Shown piece by piece: positions 33,297-45,624 of a stretch of DNA of 64,000 nucleotides. The notes under the pieces were generated by a model. It saw only the letters and a list, made by a program, of their open reading frames with translations. It searched no databases and had not been told where the DNA came from. The translations under genes were made by a program, and so were the position numbers. Every line of letters begins with the position of its first letter. Positions within the stretch are counted from its first letter, which is position 1. The stretch lies in NCBI GenBank assembly GCA_023375675.1, contig JALQBC010000013.1, positions 496,001-560,000 on the forward strand, in the 5' to 3' direction. Source of the DNA: Cytospora piceicola (Eukaryota > Ascomycota > Sordariomycetes > Diaporthales > Cytosporaceae).

Positions 33297-34517
33297 ATGG
33301 CTGCTTATGTCGCCTTCGGCCCAGGCGCGAACTGCACGCTGGCGGTATGCAGTCCGAAGTACAGCGTCTACGGGTACATCCCCTCCTTCGAGGCCAACCT
33401 CGCCTTCGCCATCGTCTTCGCCGTCGCCATCTTCTTGCACGTGGGCGCCGGCGTCTACTCGAGATCCGCCTGGTTCATGTGGTGCATGGTAGCTGGCTGT
33501 CTCGATGAGATCCTCGGCTACGCGGGGCGGCTCTGGATGAGCCGCGACCTCTGGAGCTTTGGGGCCTTCATGATGCAGATTAGTGAGTCCTGGGGTGTTG
33601 TTACGTTCCGCAATGGCCCTGAAGAACAATTGGAAGATGTGTGGTAGATTCACTGACAGTCCGGATCCTCAAGTCTGCATTACAACTGCGCCGGTGTTTT
33701 TCTGCGCCGCAATTTATGTCCTGCTCGCACAAACGTAAGTATATCGATCTCATCCACACCGACGCCCTCCACCTCTCCCTCCGAAACACGACTGACAGAG
33801 CCCATCCGGACACAGGGTGACAGCCTTCGGCCCGCAGCTCTCGCGCTTTGACCCCAGGCTCTTCTACTGGGTCTTCGTCCCGTGCGACGTGGTGTCCCTC
33901 GTGCTCCAGGGCGCCGGCGGCGCGCTGTCGTCGACGTCCCTGGGCAGGAGCAACACGGGCGCCGACCTCGCCCTGGCGGGCCTCGCGCTGCAGGTCGCCA
34001 CGCTCGTCGCCTTCTGCGCGCTGTACGCCGACTACCTGTTGCGGCTGTTCCGGTGCCCCCCGGCGTCCCGGCTGGTGCCGCCCCGCGCGCGGGTGGGCGT
34101 GTTCTACGCGTTCGAGGGGCTTGCCGTCGTCATGGTCCTGCTGCGGTGTGCCTTCAGGGTGCACGAGATGAGCAAGGGGTACACGCCGGGCAACAGGATG
34201 CTGAGGCGGGAGGACATGTACATCGGCCTCGAGGGAGTGTAAGTCGCAACACGGCCCCATATCTCATCTGCCCGACAGCACCGAGGCGGGGATCTTCATG
34301 GAGCGTTCTGACCCCAGAGTTATCTAGGCCCATCGCCGTCGCTGTCTACGCCCTGTTAGTTGGCCACCCGGGACTGATCTTTGATGGTACTGAGTACAGG
34401 TCTTCCATGTCGTCGTCGCCTAAGGAGCACACAGGAAGAACCGGCAGTGGTCTTGAGGACGGACAGCAAAAGGAGGCGCCCCTTTCCCAGGTAACTCAGG
34501 TTGCATCTCAAACTTGA
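33297..34517 (+). CDS. RTA1-like seven-helix membrane protein
   Basis: The model has four exons: 33297-33582, 33674-33734, 33816-34238 and 34328-34517 (introns 91, 81 and 89 nt; donors GTGAGT, GTAAGT, GTAAGT), giving 319 aa. Seven hydrophobic segments fit the RTA1 family. Characteristic blocks are YGYIPSFEANLAFA (helix 1), DEILGYAGRLW (helix 3), APVFFCAAIYVLLA (exon 2), VPCDVVSLVLQGAGGAL, LAGLALQVATLVAF, the basic loop with RCAFRVHEMSKG, and LEGV joined by the last splice to PIAVAVYALLVGHPG. The last splice uses the TCTAG acceptor because only that one yields the seventh helix and the family's HPG motif. The tail is short, polar and cytosolic. Family members are linked to lipid translocation, 7-aminocholesterol resistance and stress; the substrate here is unknown. 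The gene lies 2.3 kb from the transposon nest but shows no RIP-like decay. Confidence 0.87.
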
Positions 34518-37509
34518 ATTGGCCAGTGGCTTTGAATTATACTTATATGGGCTCCGAAGAGGCGTTCATGGAACAGAAGGGGGGACTTATCTTGAACTTG
34601 AAGGCATTGCTTGGTATAGTACGGCAATTATGTTACAAGGAAGAACGAGCCATGAAGGCAGTCGAGTCGGGCTATTGTCGATGGTGAAATCGGATACATG
34701 GCACGAACTTATGTGGCCGGCACCTTTGGTTTATAAAATATATTTTCATCAATACATAAGCTCTGCTGCTGTTTTCTCCCAAGATTCAGCCTCATCTTCC
34801 CGCCACTTATCGCTGCCTTCCGAGTCTGTGTCTTCATCCACCCAGACCTCATAGTTCAGCCTTGAACTACCGTGTAACATAGTCTCCGGACCAAGATGGT
34901 AGATCAGGAGTCTTATAGAAGCCCACTTGGGCAGGGGCCCTCTACCTTTGGTCACTCTACGCGGGTGACGGGTCCGCGAATGGTGTTCTGCACCACTTCT
35001 GGTCCTGGTCTGGTCCTGGTCTTGGTCCACCTAAGCCAAATTCACACTCGAGCCCTCCGTAGAGTATAGTCCTGCGTGTCCTGTTTTCTGTTGACGGTGG
35101 TGATAATGCTGAATAACCTAGTAATCCTTTTAGGTTGAGTTTCGCTGCAAAAGGTGGGTTGGGGGAGGAGTCTCCGTCGTTAGAAATGTTGTCGGAAGCA
35201 CTGCTGCTGTTCTCCTAGTCTCTGAAGACATGGCTGGCTACTTCGGTTGACAGACTTTATGGGATAGATAGGTCTCCTTCGATGCTCTCGGGGCTTGTGG
35301 ATGATGGCTCGAGAGAGTATGGCAGAGCTCGGCGAGCCATCTCCTGAATGCCGTCTTGCCTCCCCAGACATTTCAGCTCGTGGACATGGGTTACTGAATC
35401 TGTGTCTTTACATTCTGAGACACTCCGTGCCACTGCTGTGCTGCTGTCAATAAGTAGTAGCATCTGTATCTTGGAATCCAGCGATCGTATGGTAACGATA
35501 TCGCCATCTCGAGTATATCGTCTTGTCACTGGTACCTTTATGTTTCGATAAGATGAAACCTCGGCACACTTTGGAACGGAACAGACCTATCATACGCTCG
35601 AACGGACAGGGCAGAGGTTCGACAAACGTGCTCACTGACAGCAGCGAGACATAAGGATCCCCGCCTGCCCTGACACATTGACCTGAGAGGCTTCCGTATC
35701 AGTGCCCATGTGACATACGGGGTGTCTGATTCCCCACTGACTCCTCTCAGCCCAGTCACAGCCTCGAGATGAGCATCGAAACTTGTAAACCCAACCAGCA
35801 AACATGGGTTTCTCGTCAAGATGTTCCTGGACGATATTGATTCCCACAATCAGCGGGCGGCCTCCGCCTTTGACAACCACCCATCAGAAAGTAGGGGGTG
35901 GGGGTGGGGGAGCCAAGGATTCAAGAGAGAAAGAAAGAAAGGAAAAGGTCCCTACATCCAGGCAAGGAAAGGCATCAGGGGGGGGGGGCCATGGCAGGGG
36001 GAGGGACACCGCTCCAGGGGACTGAGTCCACATACGCACGCACGTACGGACAGCAAAGCAGCAGCAAAGCAGGCACCCGCACGCACTCTGGGCCAGTCGG
36101 GCCGGCCACCCAAATGCCAACAACAACAACAAGGACAAAAAAGGGATGAGAAAGAAGACCCAATCAAGCACAGATGACTTCTCGTGTTGCCCAAAGATCT
36201 CTCGTGGGGTGCGAGGCGCGAAAAGCAAAATACTGTCTTACGTGTAATGCCGAGACATGATATTGTGGCGTCGGATCTTGGGTCCCAGCTTTCCAAGGTT
36301 TTGTTGCTGTGGTACGTATTTATGTGCTGGAAGAGGAAGCAGCAGGGCACCCGGAGGACTGGGGGATCGTGGTAAGAAACAAGGAGGAGGGGATGGCGCA
36401 ATAGGAGAAGGGGGCAGCACTGACAGGCGTATCGTTGTGCGAATACGAAGACTCAGTGACGGAGAGGTCGAGTTCGTCCCGTATACAGCCCAAGTAGAAG
36501 CACATGAGCAAGTCTTCGTCTCAACCCTCGACGTCCCCACCGAGGCACGGTGCATGCTTATAAGAGACCTGTATTGATGCAGACAGATAAGATATTATTT
36601 ATACATAGAATGATCAAACCGACTGGCCTGATCCCAGCTAAGTAACTTCATCACCTCCTTCAGAGCACATGCTCGCTTTAATGCTCACTTTCTCACGCCC
36701 GGATATCAACATGCCATCTCTCGGCTTGCCCCTTCCCCCCTCATCTCTTGACCACCGTCCATCCGTCCTTGAACCATCATAAGATGCCATGTCCCGGCCG
36801 TTGACCACCGGGGATCATCCGCTGCCCCCAGCTTGCTCATTATCACATAGGGAACAAATGGGTAGGAAAATAGCCCAGTAGTTTTTGTATCGACCAACAG
36901 TATCCAGAGGCCCAGGAAACACAACTAGAAACGCCTCCGTCGCAAGAAACACGACAGAAAGAGCAATCCCATATAATAGCCACACTCATATCCAGGTTCA
37001 TAAACCAAAGTGGTCCGCTGAGCGTACAAGAATTCGACGAGGGTTGTGTGGCGGTCGAGAAGCGAAGTTGACGCTAGGAGATTAAAAAAAAAAGCCTGTC
37101 GAAGGAGAGTACTGGAGGTAGTAGATGATGTTTGGGATACAAAATGAAATCCATCCCCCAATGTGAGGTTCCAAACTGGGGTGCCCTACATGGGTATCTC
37201 TTTTGTCGCTGTCGAATTCTGGAAAGGTCTTTTTCCGGGCCGGATGTGCACACACACACACAAGACATTATTGTATCCCACTCCTTATGGCCGGCCCAAG
37301 CATTTCCCTTCTTTTGGGTTTTGGAGAGGGAACTGGCTGACGCAGGAGTCCCGAGTGATACACGCCCATCTGATATCTTCTGTGCGAAACGCTGATGCTG
37401 TTCGCAAATTTGTACACCGCAACGATACTAAAAGTCGGCCAATGCCGCTCAATATAAATAATCGTTGACATGGTACATCGCATGAATAAACTTTGAAATG
37501 CACTGTCGC
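34518..37509. other. Gene-free stretch of about 3 kb
   Basis: Frames up to ~150 codons occur on both strands but are overlapping, low-complexity (G-runs near 35890-36000) and lack domains or coherent splicing. I see no supported gene. A CAACAACAACAACA tract lies near 36118. Confidence 0.5.
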
Positions 37510-38965
37510 TTAGGAGTGGAACAGGTCCCAGGCCCTCTCACACAGACGGAGGAACTCGTCCCTCTTCGCACGCTGCGCCTCGGGGCTGTCTCGTCCCTCG
37601 CCGAATGGGCCTCTCCTGACCGATGGCCGGCCATTGCCCAGTGGGGGCGAGATTCCAGCCTCGTACTCGTCTCGGCGTCGCTTGGTCGCGCTCGTGCTTC
37701 GGCTGACGTCAATTCTGTGTGCGCCTGGTAGGGGCGACGGTGGGGTGGGTGGCTGGTGGCCGCCGTAGTGCACTAACTTTGGCAGAAGTTCTGGCCGTCC
37801 CCCGGCAAGGTCATGCTGGGCCTCCTCGGCCGACTTGTACTCCCTCGACCTGGTCGCCGTGAGAGGAGGCTGTGGGTGTTGAGAGTGGGCAGGAGAGCGA
37901 AGAGGCTGGTGGTCTCTCTGGGGCGGCGCGTACATGGCGTGTTGAGCTGATTCGGGATGGCCTGAGAGGTTGTGACCGAACACATCCGAAATAGGCGGTA
38001 GGCGGTTGTTGGTTTGTGTGGCTGGCACATGGTGGATGTGCGATGTGTTGGAGAGTTTCGAAGGCCTGTTCTCGATGTGTCGTGTCAGGGGGTGCGGGTT
38101 GTTCATGCCGGTGAATGTCTGACCCAGAGGCGCAGACTGGATCACCCGTTCGTTGGCAAATCGTTCATGCGAGGGCGCAACGATGGACAATCCCGGAGGG
38201 GCCTTATTCCTGCGAGACATGCCCGGTGTTTTGGCAGCGAACGCGCTTCCTGGGTCCTTGTCCATGTCATCTCCCTTTGCCGACTGTTGTTGCAGCCGGG
38301 CCTCGATAATGTGCCTCTGCTGGTCGCGAACCGACATACTCCGCTGCACTTGCTCCTTCATGACCGGATCCTGTGTGACGAAGCCCGGTGATAAACAGGC
38401 CAATCCCATCTCCTGGATGCCCAGTCCGCCGCTCTCTCGGGATGTCAGGGGCCGTGCAGTCGCGGGCGAGTTGTTGTTTATTAAACCCTTTGACAAGTCC
38501 AACCTGCGAGGACGGTGTCGTGCTGTTGCCAGTTCTGGTGATCCTCCTGGTTCTTTCTTGACGATTATCCTGGGCGGGCCTCCAGCGTTTCGAGCACTGC
38601 AGTCAATTGAACAAAGTAATTAGCATCGGGAAAAGGTTGTGTGGAGCCTTGAAGTGAAGTCCCATGTATGAAGAAGGTGGGGGAGGGAAGAAGGAAAGGA
38701 CAGCTTACGCGCTGGGAGGCGAGGACTTTGCGGCTCCATGGGTTGGGCCCCTGGGACTACCACTTCCGGACCGTGATGAGTGTTGCTGAGGCGCAGATGC
38801 TGCAGGCGCATTCGGTGTTCCCGATGTGGTAGTGGTGGTGGTTGTTCGCTGTGCGGACGGGGAGAGTGAGGCCGCGGGGACCGGGGCGCTTGGCACATCT
38901 CCGGCAAAACTTGATCGGTGGTCGTGAGGAGCTGGCGAAGGGGCCATTGCGATCGCTGCACTCAT
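37510..38965 (-). CDS. Conserved disordered protein of unknown function, probably nuclear
   Basis: The model has two exons on the minus strand, 38965-38709 and 38596-37510, with a 112-nt intron (GTAAGC...CTGCAG), giving 447 aa. The start MSAAIAMAPSPAPHDHRSS is the first ATG of the open frame with suitable context. The N-terminus is Ser/Thr/Pro/Ala-rich. The splice creates a block (AARNAGGPPRIIVKKEPGGS, then ELATARHRPRRLDLS) that looks like a conserved core. It is followed by LACLSPGFVTQDPVMKEQVQ and a short helical RDQQRHIIEARLQQQ. The C-terminal half is Pro/His/Gln-rich, with NNRLPPISDVFG and a basic KRRRDEYE cluster suggesting nuclear import. The ending, RDEFLRLCERAWDLFHS, may form a short helix. 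No enzyme domain is visible. I do not recognise a named family; transcription or chromatin work is only a guess. Confidence 0.72.
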
Positions 38966-39475
38966 TGTGGGATAATTATCTGAGCTTGAGGAAAACTGGG
39001 ATTGGAAACTATTGACGGGAAGTGAAGAGGGGCAGGAACCGGCTCTTCGACGTTTCTCCTGAAAACAAGGCGACCTAGAGACGTTCGGGTAAGATAAGCC
39101 AATGTACCTGAGCGGCACCGGGTGGCTACGCCGTTGTGGTCTGCGGCAAATGGGCGCTCGTCTCGCTTGGCTGGACCAGCTAATTGAGTGAAAGCAGTAA
39201 AAGTGAGTCGGATTGGAATGGAATGGCTGAACTTGTTCAAAACCAAAACCAGAACCAAAACCCCAAAAAACCACACACACCAAAACCGAATCTCAGATTC
39301 GAGACCGCTCCAGCTGTGCTTCCGAGAGTCTGGATGGTTGACTGGGGGGGGGGGGCGAATAATGTTATCCGATCGGGAAGTTGTTTGAGATCAGTCAGCT
39401 GGGCTGGGATCAGCTGGGGAGGAGTGGAGGATCTTCGAACGTTTCGCGGAACTAGGAAGAGCAGAGGATGGAGAG

Positions 39476-39525
39476 AGTGTGTGTGAGAGAGCGAGAGAGT
39501 GAGAGTGTGTGTATGAGATCGAGAG
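39476..39525. repeat. GA/GT-rich microsatellite
   Basis: An alternating GAGAGAGTGTGTGTG pattern with interruptions; composition only. Confidence 0.8.
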
Positions 39526-40203
39526 AGAAGGGTAAAGGTATCGTCGGGTCCGTGGACAAGATGTTCGAGTACCGGTGAAGTCTAGTCTTCGAACTCGTCC
39601 CTTTTCCGCCCTCGCTGCTTCGCGTCCCTCTCGTCGGTTTTTTTTCTTGGAGGGGGGGGGGGGTGGGATTTCCAAATCGCCGCCGTTCGAGTGAGACAAC
39701 AAATGTGCTGGTGGGCTTGATTCGGCGGATACAGCAAACTAGCCCCTTCAGCCAATGCAACCCTACCAAAAGCAGGTGCAAGCTTTCTTCACAGTGTGCC
39801 CTGAGTGTTTGCCCTGAGTTGCTGATTGCTGATTGCTGAGTGCCACCCCCTCTCAAGCAGAAAAAAAGATAGCTTGCTTTTCGAAAGCGTCGGCTTGTCT
39901 CCTGTAGATCGCGTAATCTCGGTCCCCTCAAAATATTGGTGTACGTATTATGGCTGACGAATTGGTTCAGCTGACAGTCGTACGGAGTATTCGTATGTAG
40001 GGAATTTGCAGATGCGGTCAAATCAGAGTGGACCGGTGGCGTATTTTATGATTGGTGATATATGTAGGCGGAGGTTATTCGGTATTTCTTCTTTCTTCTT
40101 TCTCCTGAACAGACAAGACAAATAGATAGTTCACCAGGGACGGGGGGCCGAGGGGGAGACCAAATTATTAGCTTGGCAGTATGTAGTATGTAGTAGGGAG
40201 CAA

Positions 40204-40251
40204 GGCGAGGACGAGGACGAGGACGATGACGAGGACGAGGAGGACGACGAC
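40204..40251. repeat. GAG/GAC trinucleotide tract
   Basis: A run of GAGGAC and GAC units, interrupted once by GATGAC. Confidence 0.85.
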
Positions 40252-41938
40252 ACTGGCAACGAGAGACACGAGCCGCAATTGTTCGCGAAAAGAGAACGAG
40301 AGGGGCGGGAAATAAATGTCGCGTATCGGTGGGCAGGAGAAGGCCTTTTGAGGGCCCGCAGTGGACAAGATGCTGCTTCAGAGTGCTCGAGTTGGCTCCA
40401 GAGATACTCCATAGCTGCTACGTAGCCCAAGTAGCGAACAGCACCGGTTGTTCGAGGATACGGCCACGACAGGCCACGATAGGTAACGAACAGGGTAGGC
40501 CTGTTGATCTATGAAAGGGGGGTCGAAGGGGGGGGGGCAGCAATGTCAGTGATACAGTCAATGTATGAGAGGTCTGTGGCCATTCCCTGTCCCCATCCTG
40601 ACTGTTCTGTCTACCTAGGTACTTACCTACCTAGATAACTAAAGTAGGTACCCAGGTAGCCTCTGACTGCCTGTGACTGCCTGTCCATTCGTCTCTCTGT
40701 CTATCAGGGAAAGAAAACCCATTGGAGAAACCGACCCAATCCTCTTGGAGCCAAACAACAATCTGTACTGGAACCAGGGGGATAGGCACAGTTGCGGAAG
40801 GATCCAGTATGGTGCAGCGACTGGCTCCCAAGCCAACGCCGCATTTGACCAGTTGACCGACCACCTGGGCATATGTACTTACCTAGGCACTGCTGACTGC
40901 TGACTGCCAGACCAAGGTACAACCCAAAAACCGACATGCCAGGACCACCTGGACTGCTGGACCGCTGGGCAGTTACAGACGGCCGAGCGGGCAAGGGGTC
41001 GGCGGGGCTACCGCACCCACGCTACTTTAATAGTAAGCTCCATCGCTGTTTCATGATGCTGGTTTGAAATCCACCCCATCGCATTAGACCCTTGCCATTC
41101 CCGTTTTCTCTAGTTCTAGTGTATACACAGTACTGTGGTATACATACATATCTAGGTACAGTATCTACAGACCATCCTGCCATCGCGAGATGCTCCAGGA
41201 CTGCCAAGTCACCGGTGTGTGTCGGTGCCTCGATACGATGGGGGGACTGGTAAACTTGTCGAGTATGGTGTGATTGATATATACGATATGAATCTTTGAC
41301 TAATAAACTGAGATCCGGTCGGCGTGCTGATTGAAGCCCACCCAAGAGCTCCCGATTCATTAAAAGCATCCTACTTGGGACCCACAACGGGCGATATTTG
41401 ACTATGTACAGTACTGTAGCAGTAGCAGTGTAAACTACCTACACTAGGTACCCACGAGTCTTGATGTTTGGACCCTGACACGGACCGAGATACCTATAGT
41501 ACCTATAGTATTCCCAGATGAAGTGGCTTATGTCGATCCAAGATTGGCTTCAGGGTGACCAGTGGACTTACGCGACCATCTTCAACATGCGCTCAATTGT
41601 CTGGGATGTCAAACTGAGTAGCCCGGCCTTTGTCGTCAGGATCGCGGACGATACGCGCCAACGTCAGAGACATATGCACCTGTACCAGACAAAGTACGAG
41701 GCTATGCTGTCTAAATAGACTATTTGTCAATGATGTCTTCCTTCCAAGGTCGCTCGGTTTCCCAGATGGACCAGACCCTGTTGTGTTGGGGGCCCATCGT
41801 CAAGATCACTGGGTGATTAACTGACTGATTGACTGCTCCTATACATCAAGGCACGACCCCGAGGTGTGGATCCGCCTTGACGACAAGGCAGCGCCTTCCT
41901 GGAGCATCGACTATCGTCCTGTTTACTCTACATGGCAG

Positions 41939-41987
41939 ACCAGTGCTGTTACCAGTGTTGTTCAGTGCTGTTACCAGTGCTGTTTAC
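41939..41987. repeat. Short tandem repeat, CAGTGCTGTTAC unit
   Basis: Four diverged copies of a CAGTGYTGTT(AC) word occur back to back. Confidence 0.75.
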
Positions 41988-44769
41988 CCCAGCCCTGCGA
42001 CCTCTTTCATAAATCGATGATGAGGGGGCTGTACTGATGCGGCTGTCAACTTTCCTCATCCAGCCATACCCAGTCCCATCTTATCTCAATCCTTGTTGAC
42101 AGCCCGAGAGATCAGATCTTGATGAAGACGCCCAGTACTATGTATCATGGCCAATGACTTCACGGTGTGTTTGGCCACCAATATCGTCCTCATCTACTGG
42201 TTGGTAGGTGTTGTATGACGAGGAAGGTACACAACATTGCTGTATTGAAGGAATACGAGCTTTACAGTCGGGGACCCCTGGGGAAGATCACTGCGATCAA
42301 TATCCTGTACTACGATGACTGCGTCCTTCGCTGATTACAGTAGACGTAGCCACTTCCATCGTCAGAAAGGTTCCTAGCTCGAGAAACGTCTTGGGAGATG
42401 ATGGGACCCGTCAAAGCTGCCTGGGCTGTCTGGTGAACGCCACCTTTTCTCGAATTTGCGATCCCGAGATGCTCATCACCCACAAAGTTGGGGTCTGTCC
42501 TCGCTCGCTTATCGACCATTGGGTCCAAGGAACCCTACCGGCACATGGCCGAGAGGAACCTGGAGATTAAATATTAATTACACAGTTTCCCTGTGTGCCC
42601 AGGGAGCACGGTGTGCACTTTCTCCACGGTCGATTGGACACCGTAATCTGTTTGCTGCAGAGAGATGGACAGCGGCCAGGTCGACAAATCTCTTTGCTCC
42701 CGCGTGAACGCGCAGATCCTGGGCCGAAGTACCGTGATGGTGTACGGATTACGGGACCCCTGGTGGTCTACTACTATGGTATGTACAAGTGTACAGCACT
42801 TCCCACATGTCGCATCGATGTCAGCTCGAGCCTCGGAGAGGAAGGTGACTTGGAGAGCCAGGCGTGCGTCGTCGTGTGTGTGTGCCTGTCAGGCCTGTGT
42901 GCCAGGCTCCCTGGGCGATCTCTCGTGAATCCCCCTGGCCCCACACTATCGCTACCCTACTGTGGTACCGCTGCTTCAGGTGGGAGTTGAAACGACCAAG
43001 ACCCAATCATGTGGCTTTCAGGCGACCATGAACGCTTGCCTTCCCGATCGACGGTGAGTCTGCTCTGACTCTCCCGGCCTCTCTGGACAATGAGAACCTG
43101 TATTCGAAATGCAAATCACAGATAGACAAGCTGTCAACCTTCGGGCCTGTTTCACCTTGAGGGGAAGTCGAGACGACGCTCAAGAATGGTAGATAGACAG
43201 GATAGAGTGCTTCAGGCCTGGATGCAGCAGTCCTTGATTCCAATAGGAAGATTGACGGGTCGCAAGAATGGTCGTAAGCAACTTCTTCGCCACCTCCGTG
43301 GACTTACCGAGGCAGACTGACAGACCGATGAGATACCTCGTGGGCTGCTCTTGTTGTTCGCTCAATCCGCCGTCGAAGATCCGGCTATCCCGTCTTGTTT
43401 TTGGTGACTAGTTGCCGCCCGGATACAGTTCGTCCCGTGACGAGCAGTGCCGGTTCTTCAGGTCTGCAGCTTGCCGCGCGCCAGTGAGACAACGCCTTGT
43501 GCTTTGTCTTCTTGGCCCGACTATTCCTTTTCTTTCTTCTTCTCGAGAATGGAACTAACATTTCTGTGATAGGAAGAAATCCTTCACAACCGCAGAATGG
43601 GCACTGCACTATCATATGCGGTTGGTCTGTCTAGCTGTCTAGGTGTCGCCTCGAGGTCGCCGATTAGGTCGCCAGGCCGCTACAGAATGCACTTGCCGAC
43701 CGCTAGGACGTCATATTCAGTTTCACCCCGTCCAGATAGGCGTAATCGACAGAAGCTGTGATTAGGATGTTCATCGACCGGAGTATGATTTTCAAGATCA
43801 GCAAGGTGATGATGATGTACGTGTTTCCGCACCATGTCGCCACTGTCTCCCATCGCAAACTGACAGCTAACTACATACTAACTGGTCCTGATTCTAGCAG
43901 TCTAGGTCAATATGCCAAGCAAGTTCATAGCGCTGTGCCGCACATCGCTGAGCGGTTGATTGGTATTCCTTTAGGGGGGTGTGGTCCATGCTATAGAAGA
44001 TTGCCTGACGGCCCGGAGCAGCTTGTCCCAGTGGAGAGTATCCCATAGGACAGTGCATCGGGTACCGTGGTATATATTCCGTACACTACTTCGGTAGCAT
44101 TCCGTATCCCGTCTTCATGACGACCAAGAGGGGTTCCAAGGTTGTGACGGGAGTAGAAGCTTGGGTTTTGTCAAGCCAGCCGTCATGTAATAGGGCACCT
44201 CTGCATGGAAACTTCTCGGACTATGCGGACGATTGTCGCTGTGCTAGGAGAGCCAAGCTTGACATTCATCTTCATCAAAGGCTGACTGGGGCATCTGTGA
44301 GCTCTCAAGTCTTGCAGGAGTCTGGATTCGGCCAGAGCTGCATATACTGTAGATGTAATATCAGTGGCGGGCTTGTGGCAGACTTGGTCCAGTGTTTGTC
44401 AAAACTGTTTGTCCGTTTTGCTGGCAGCTTTGCAGTAACTATCCAATAGACAGAATTGAACAAGTGAGAATGATTGACCATCAGAATCAGAAACAACATT
44501 GTAGGTGTTTGTTAGAACAATATTTGGTGGGGCAAAACCCGGGGAACCTTAAGGCGCTGGTCTGGCGCACCAATTTTGACATGTGCACATGTACCTGACC
44601 CAAGTGGGGCTTGCCGCCGATAAAGATTTCAGCCTCAGCCTTATCAGCAAAATCTGAATTCCATCTCAGCCTCATACCGATCGATCATCACCCGTTATTC
44701 CCTGTACCTTTCCGACTCACAGTGCATGATACTTGCCAGATTCATCATCACCCTGCGTCACTGAACAAA

Positions 44770-45400
44770 ATGTCGAACGAGAACGGTGACGATACCTTGA
44801 TGGAGGATGCCCAGGGCTCGCAAAACCCTGGAGAGGCCGCAGACGAGATTGAGTTGGAGGGTAACCAGCTGTTCCTGGTATGGTCGCCCGTCGAGTCCCG
44901 TGCGATAAAAAACATGTTCTGATGAGCTCTTTGTTACAGCTCCCCGGCTCTACGCCAACAGCAGCTTCCTTCGAGTTCAGAGATGAGGGCCACACTCTTG
45001 GCAATGCCCTGAGATACATCATCATGAAGAAGTGAGTCGCAATAGCGGATGCTTAATCTTACCCAGTCACTCGATTTCTGACATTTTTATAGCCCCGAAG
45101 TCGAGTTCTGTGCCTATGCCATTCCCCACCCCTCAGAGCCGAAGATGAACATGAGAATCCAGACCTATGGTATGTTAAGACGGATCCAGATCTCCCCATC
45201 TCACATAGAACTGAAGCTAATACTGAAATCCAGAGGGAACTACGGCTATTGATGCCCTTAAGAAAGGACTCAAGGACCTCCAGGACCTCTGTGACGTCGT
45301 CGCTGAGAAATTCTGGGTTGCACGGGAGTCCGTCACCCAGATCCCAGCGCCCTCGAGGAAGCAGCTGAATGAGGATGGCGAGCCACGTCTGTACGACTAG
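44770..45400 (+). CDS. RPC19: RNA polymerases I and III subunit AC19 (RPAC2)
   Basis: The model has four exons: 44770-44877, 44940-45031, 45093-45169 and 45234-45400 (introns 62, 61 and 64 nt), giving 147 aa, close to the 142 aa of yeast Rpc19. The first ~35 residues are acidic and disordered (MSNENGDDTLMEDAQGS). The alpha-like dimerisation core follows: FRDEGHTLGNALRYIIMKN, then VEFCAYAIPHPSEPKMNMRI, the signature of the bacterial-alpha/archaeal-L homologue. The final exon is helical (TAIDALKKGLKDLQDLCDVV) and ends EPRLYD. AC19 pairs with AC40 to form the assembly platform shared by Pol I and Pol III in the nucleus. Splices were chosen because each joins conserved blocks in frame. It is convergent with the complex I gene on the other strand, 224 bp between stops. 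Confidence 0.95.
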
Positions 45401-45624
45401 ACAGGCAAGCCAACCCCACGGTGGGGATTCTCCGCGTACTTGACTGTTTGGCAGTCGGCGGAATCCCAAGCATCTACTCTGGGTAGCACGGATCGAGAAC
45501 TTGCATTGGAAGGCGTTCATGGCGTGAGGGTAGATATGGCACATCGAAAAGAAAGGACTTTGGATGGTGGCTAGGAAATGCTAATTTGGTATTTAAAAGG
45601 GGGCTCTTTCTTGATATCCCATGT

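Larger units (their letters stand above)
38966..44769. other. Long gene-poor intergenic region
   Basis: Nearly 5.8 kb without a supported gene. It includes the probable 5' leader and promoter of the minus-strand gene (to about 39300), GA/GT repeats near 39476-39525, a GACGAG-type tract near 40204-40250, TACCTAGGTA-like palindromes at 40613-40660, 40878 and 41150, and a 20-bp tandem repeat near 41939-41985. Frames of 60-130 codons occur but have no domain or repeatable structure. It may hold regulatory DNA, non-coding RNA or decayed genes. Confidence 0.5.

Noticed and set aside
36100..40260. CRISPR-like or satellite arrays
   Set aside because: Only simple microsatellites are present, with no spaced direct repeats; CRISPR is not expected in a fungal nuclear genome.
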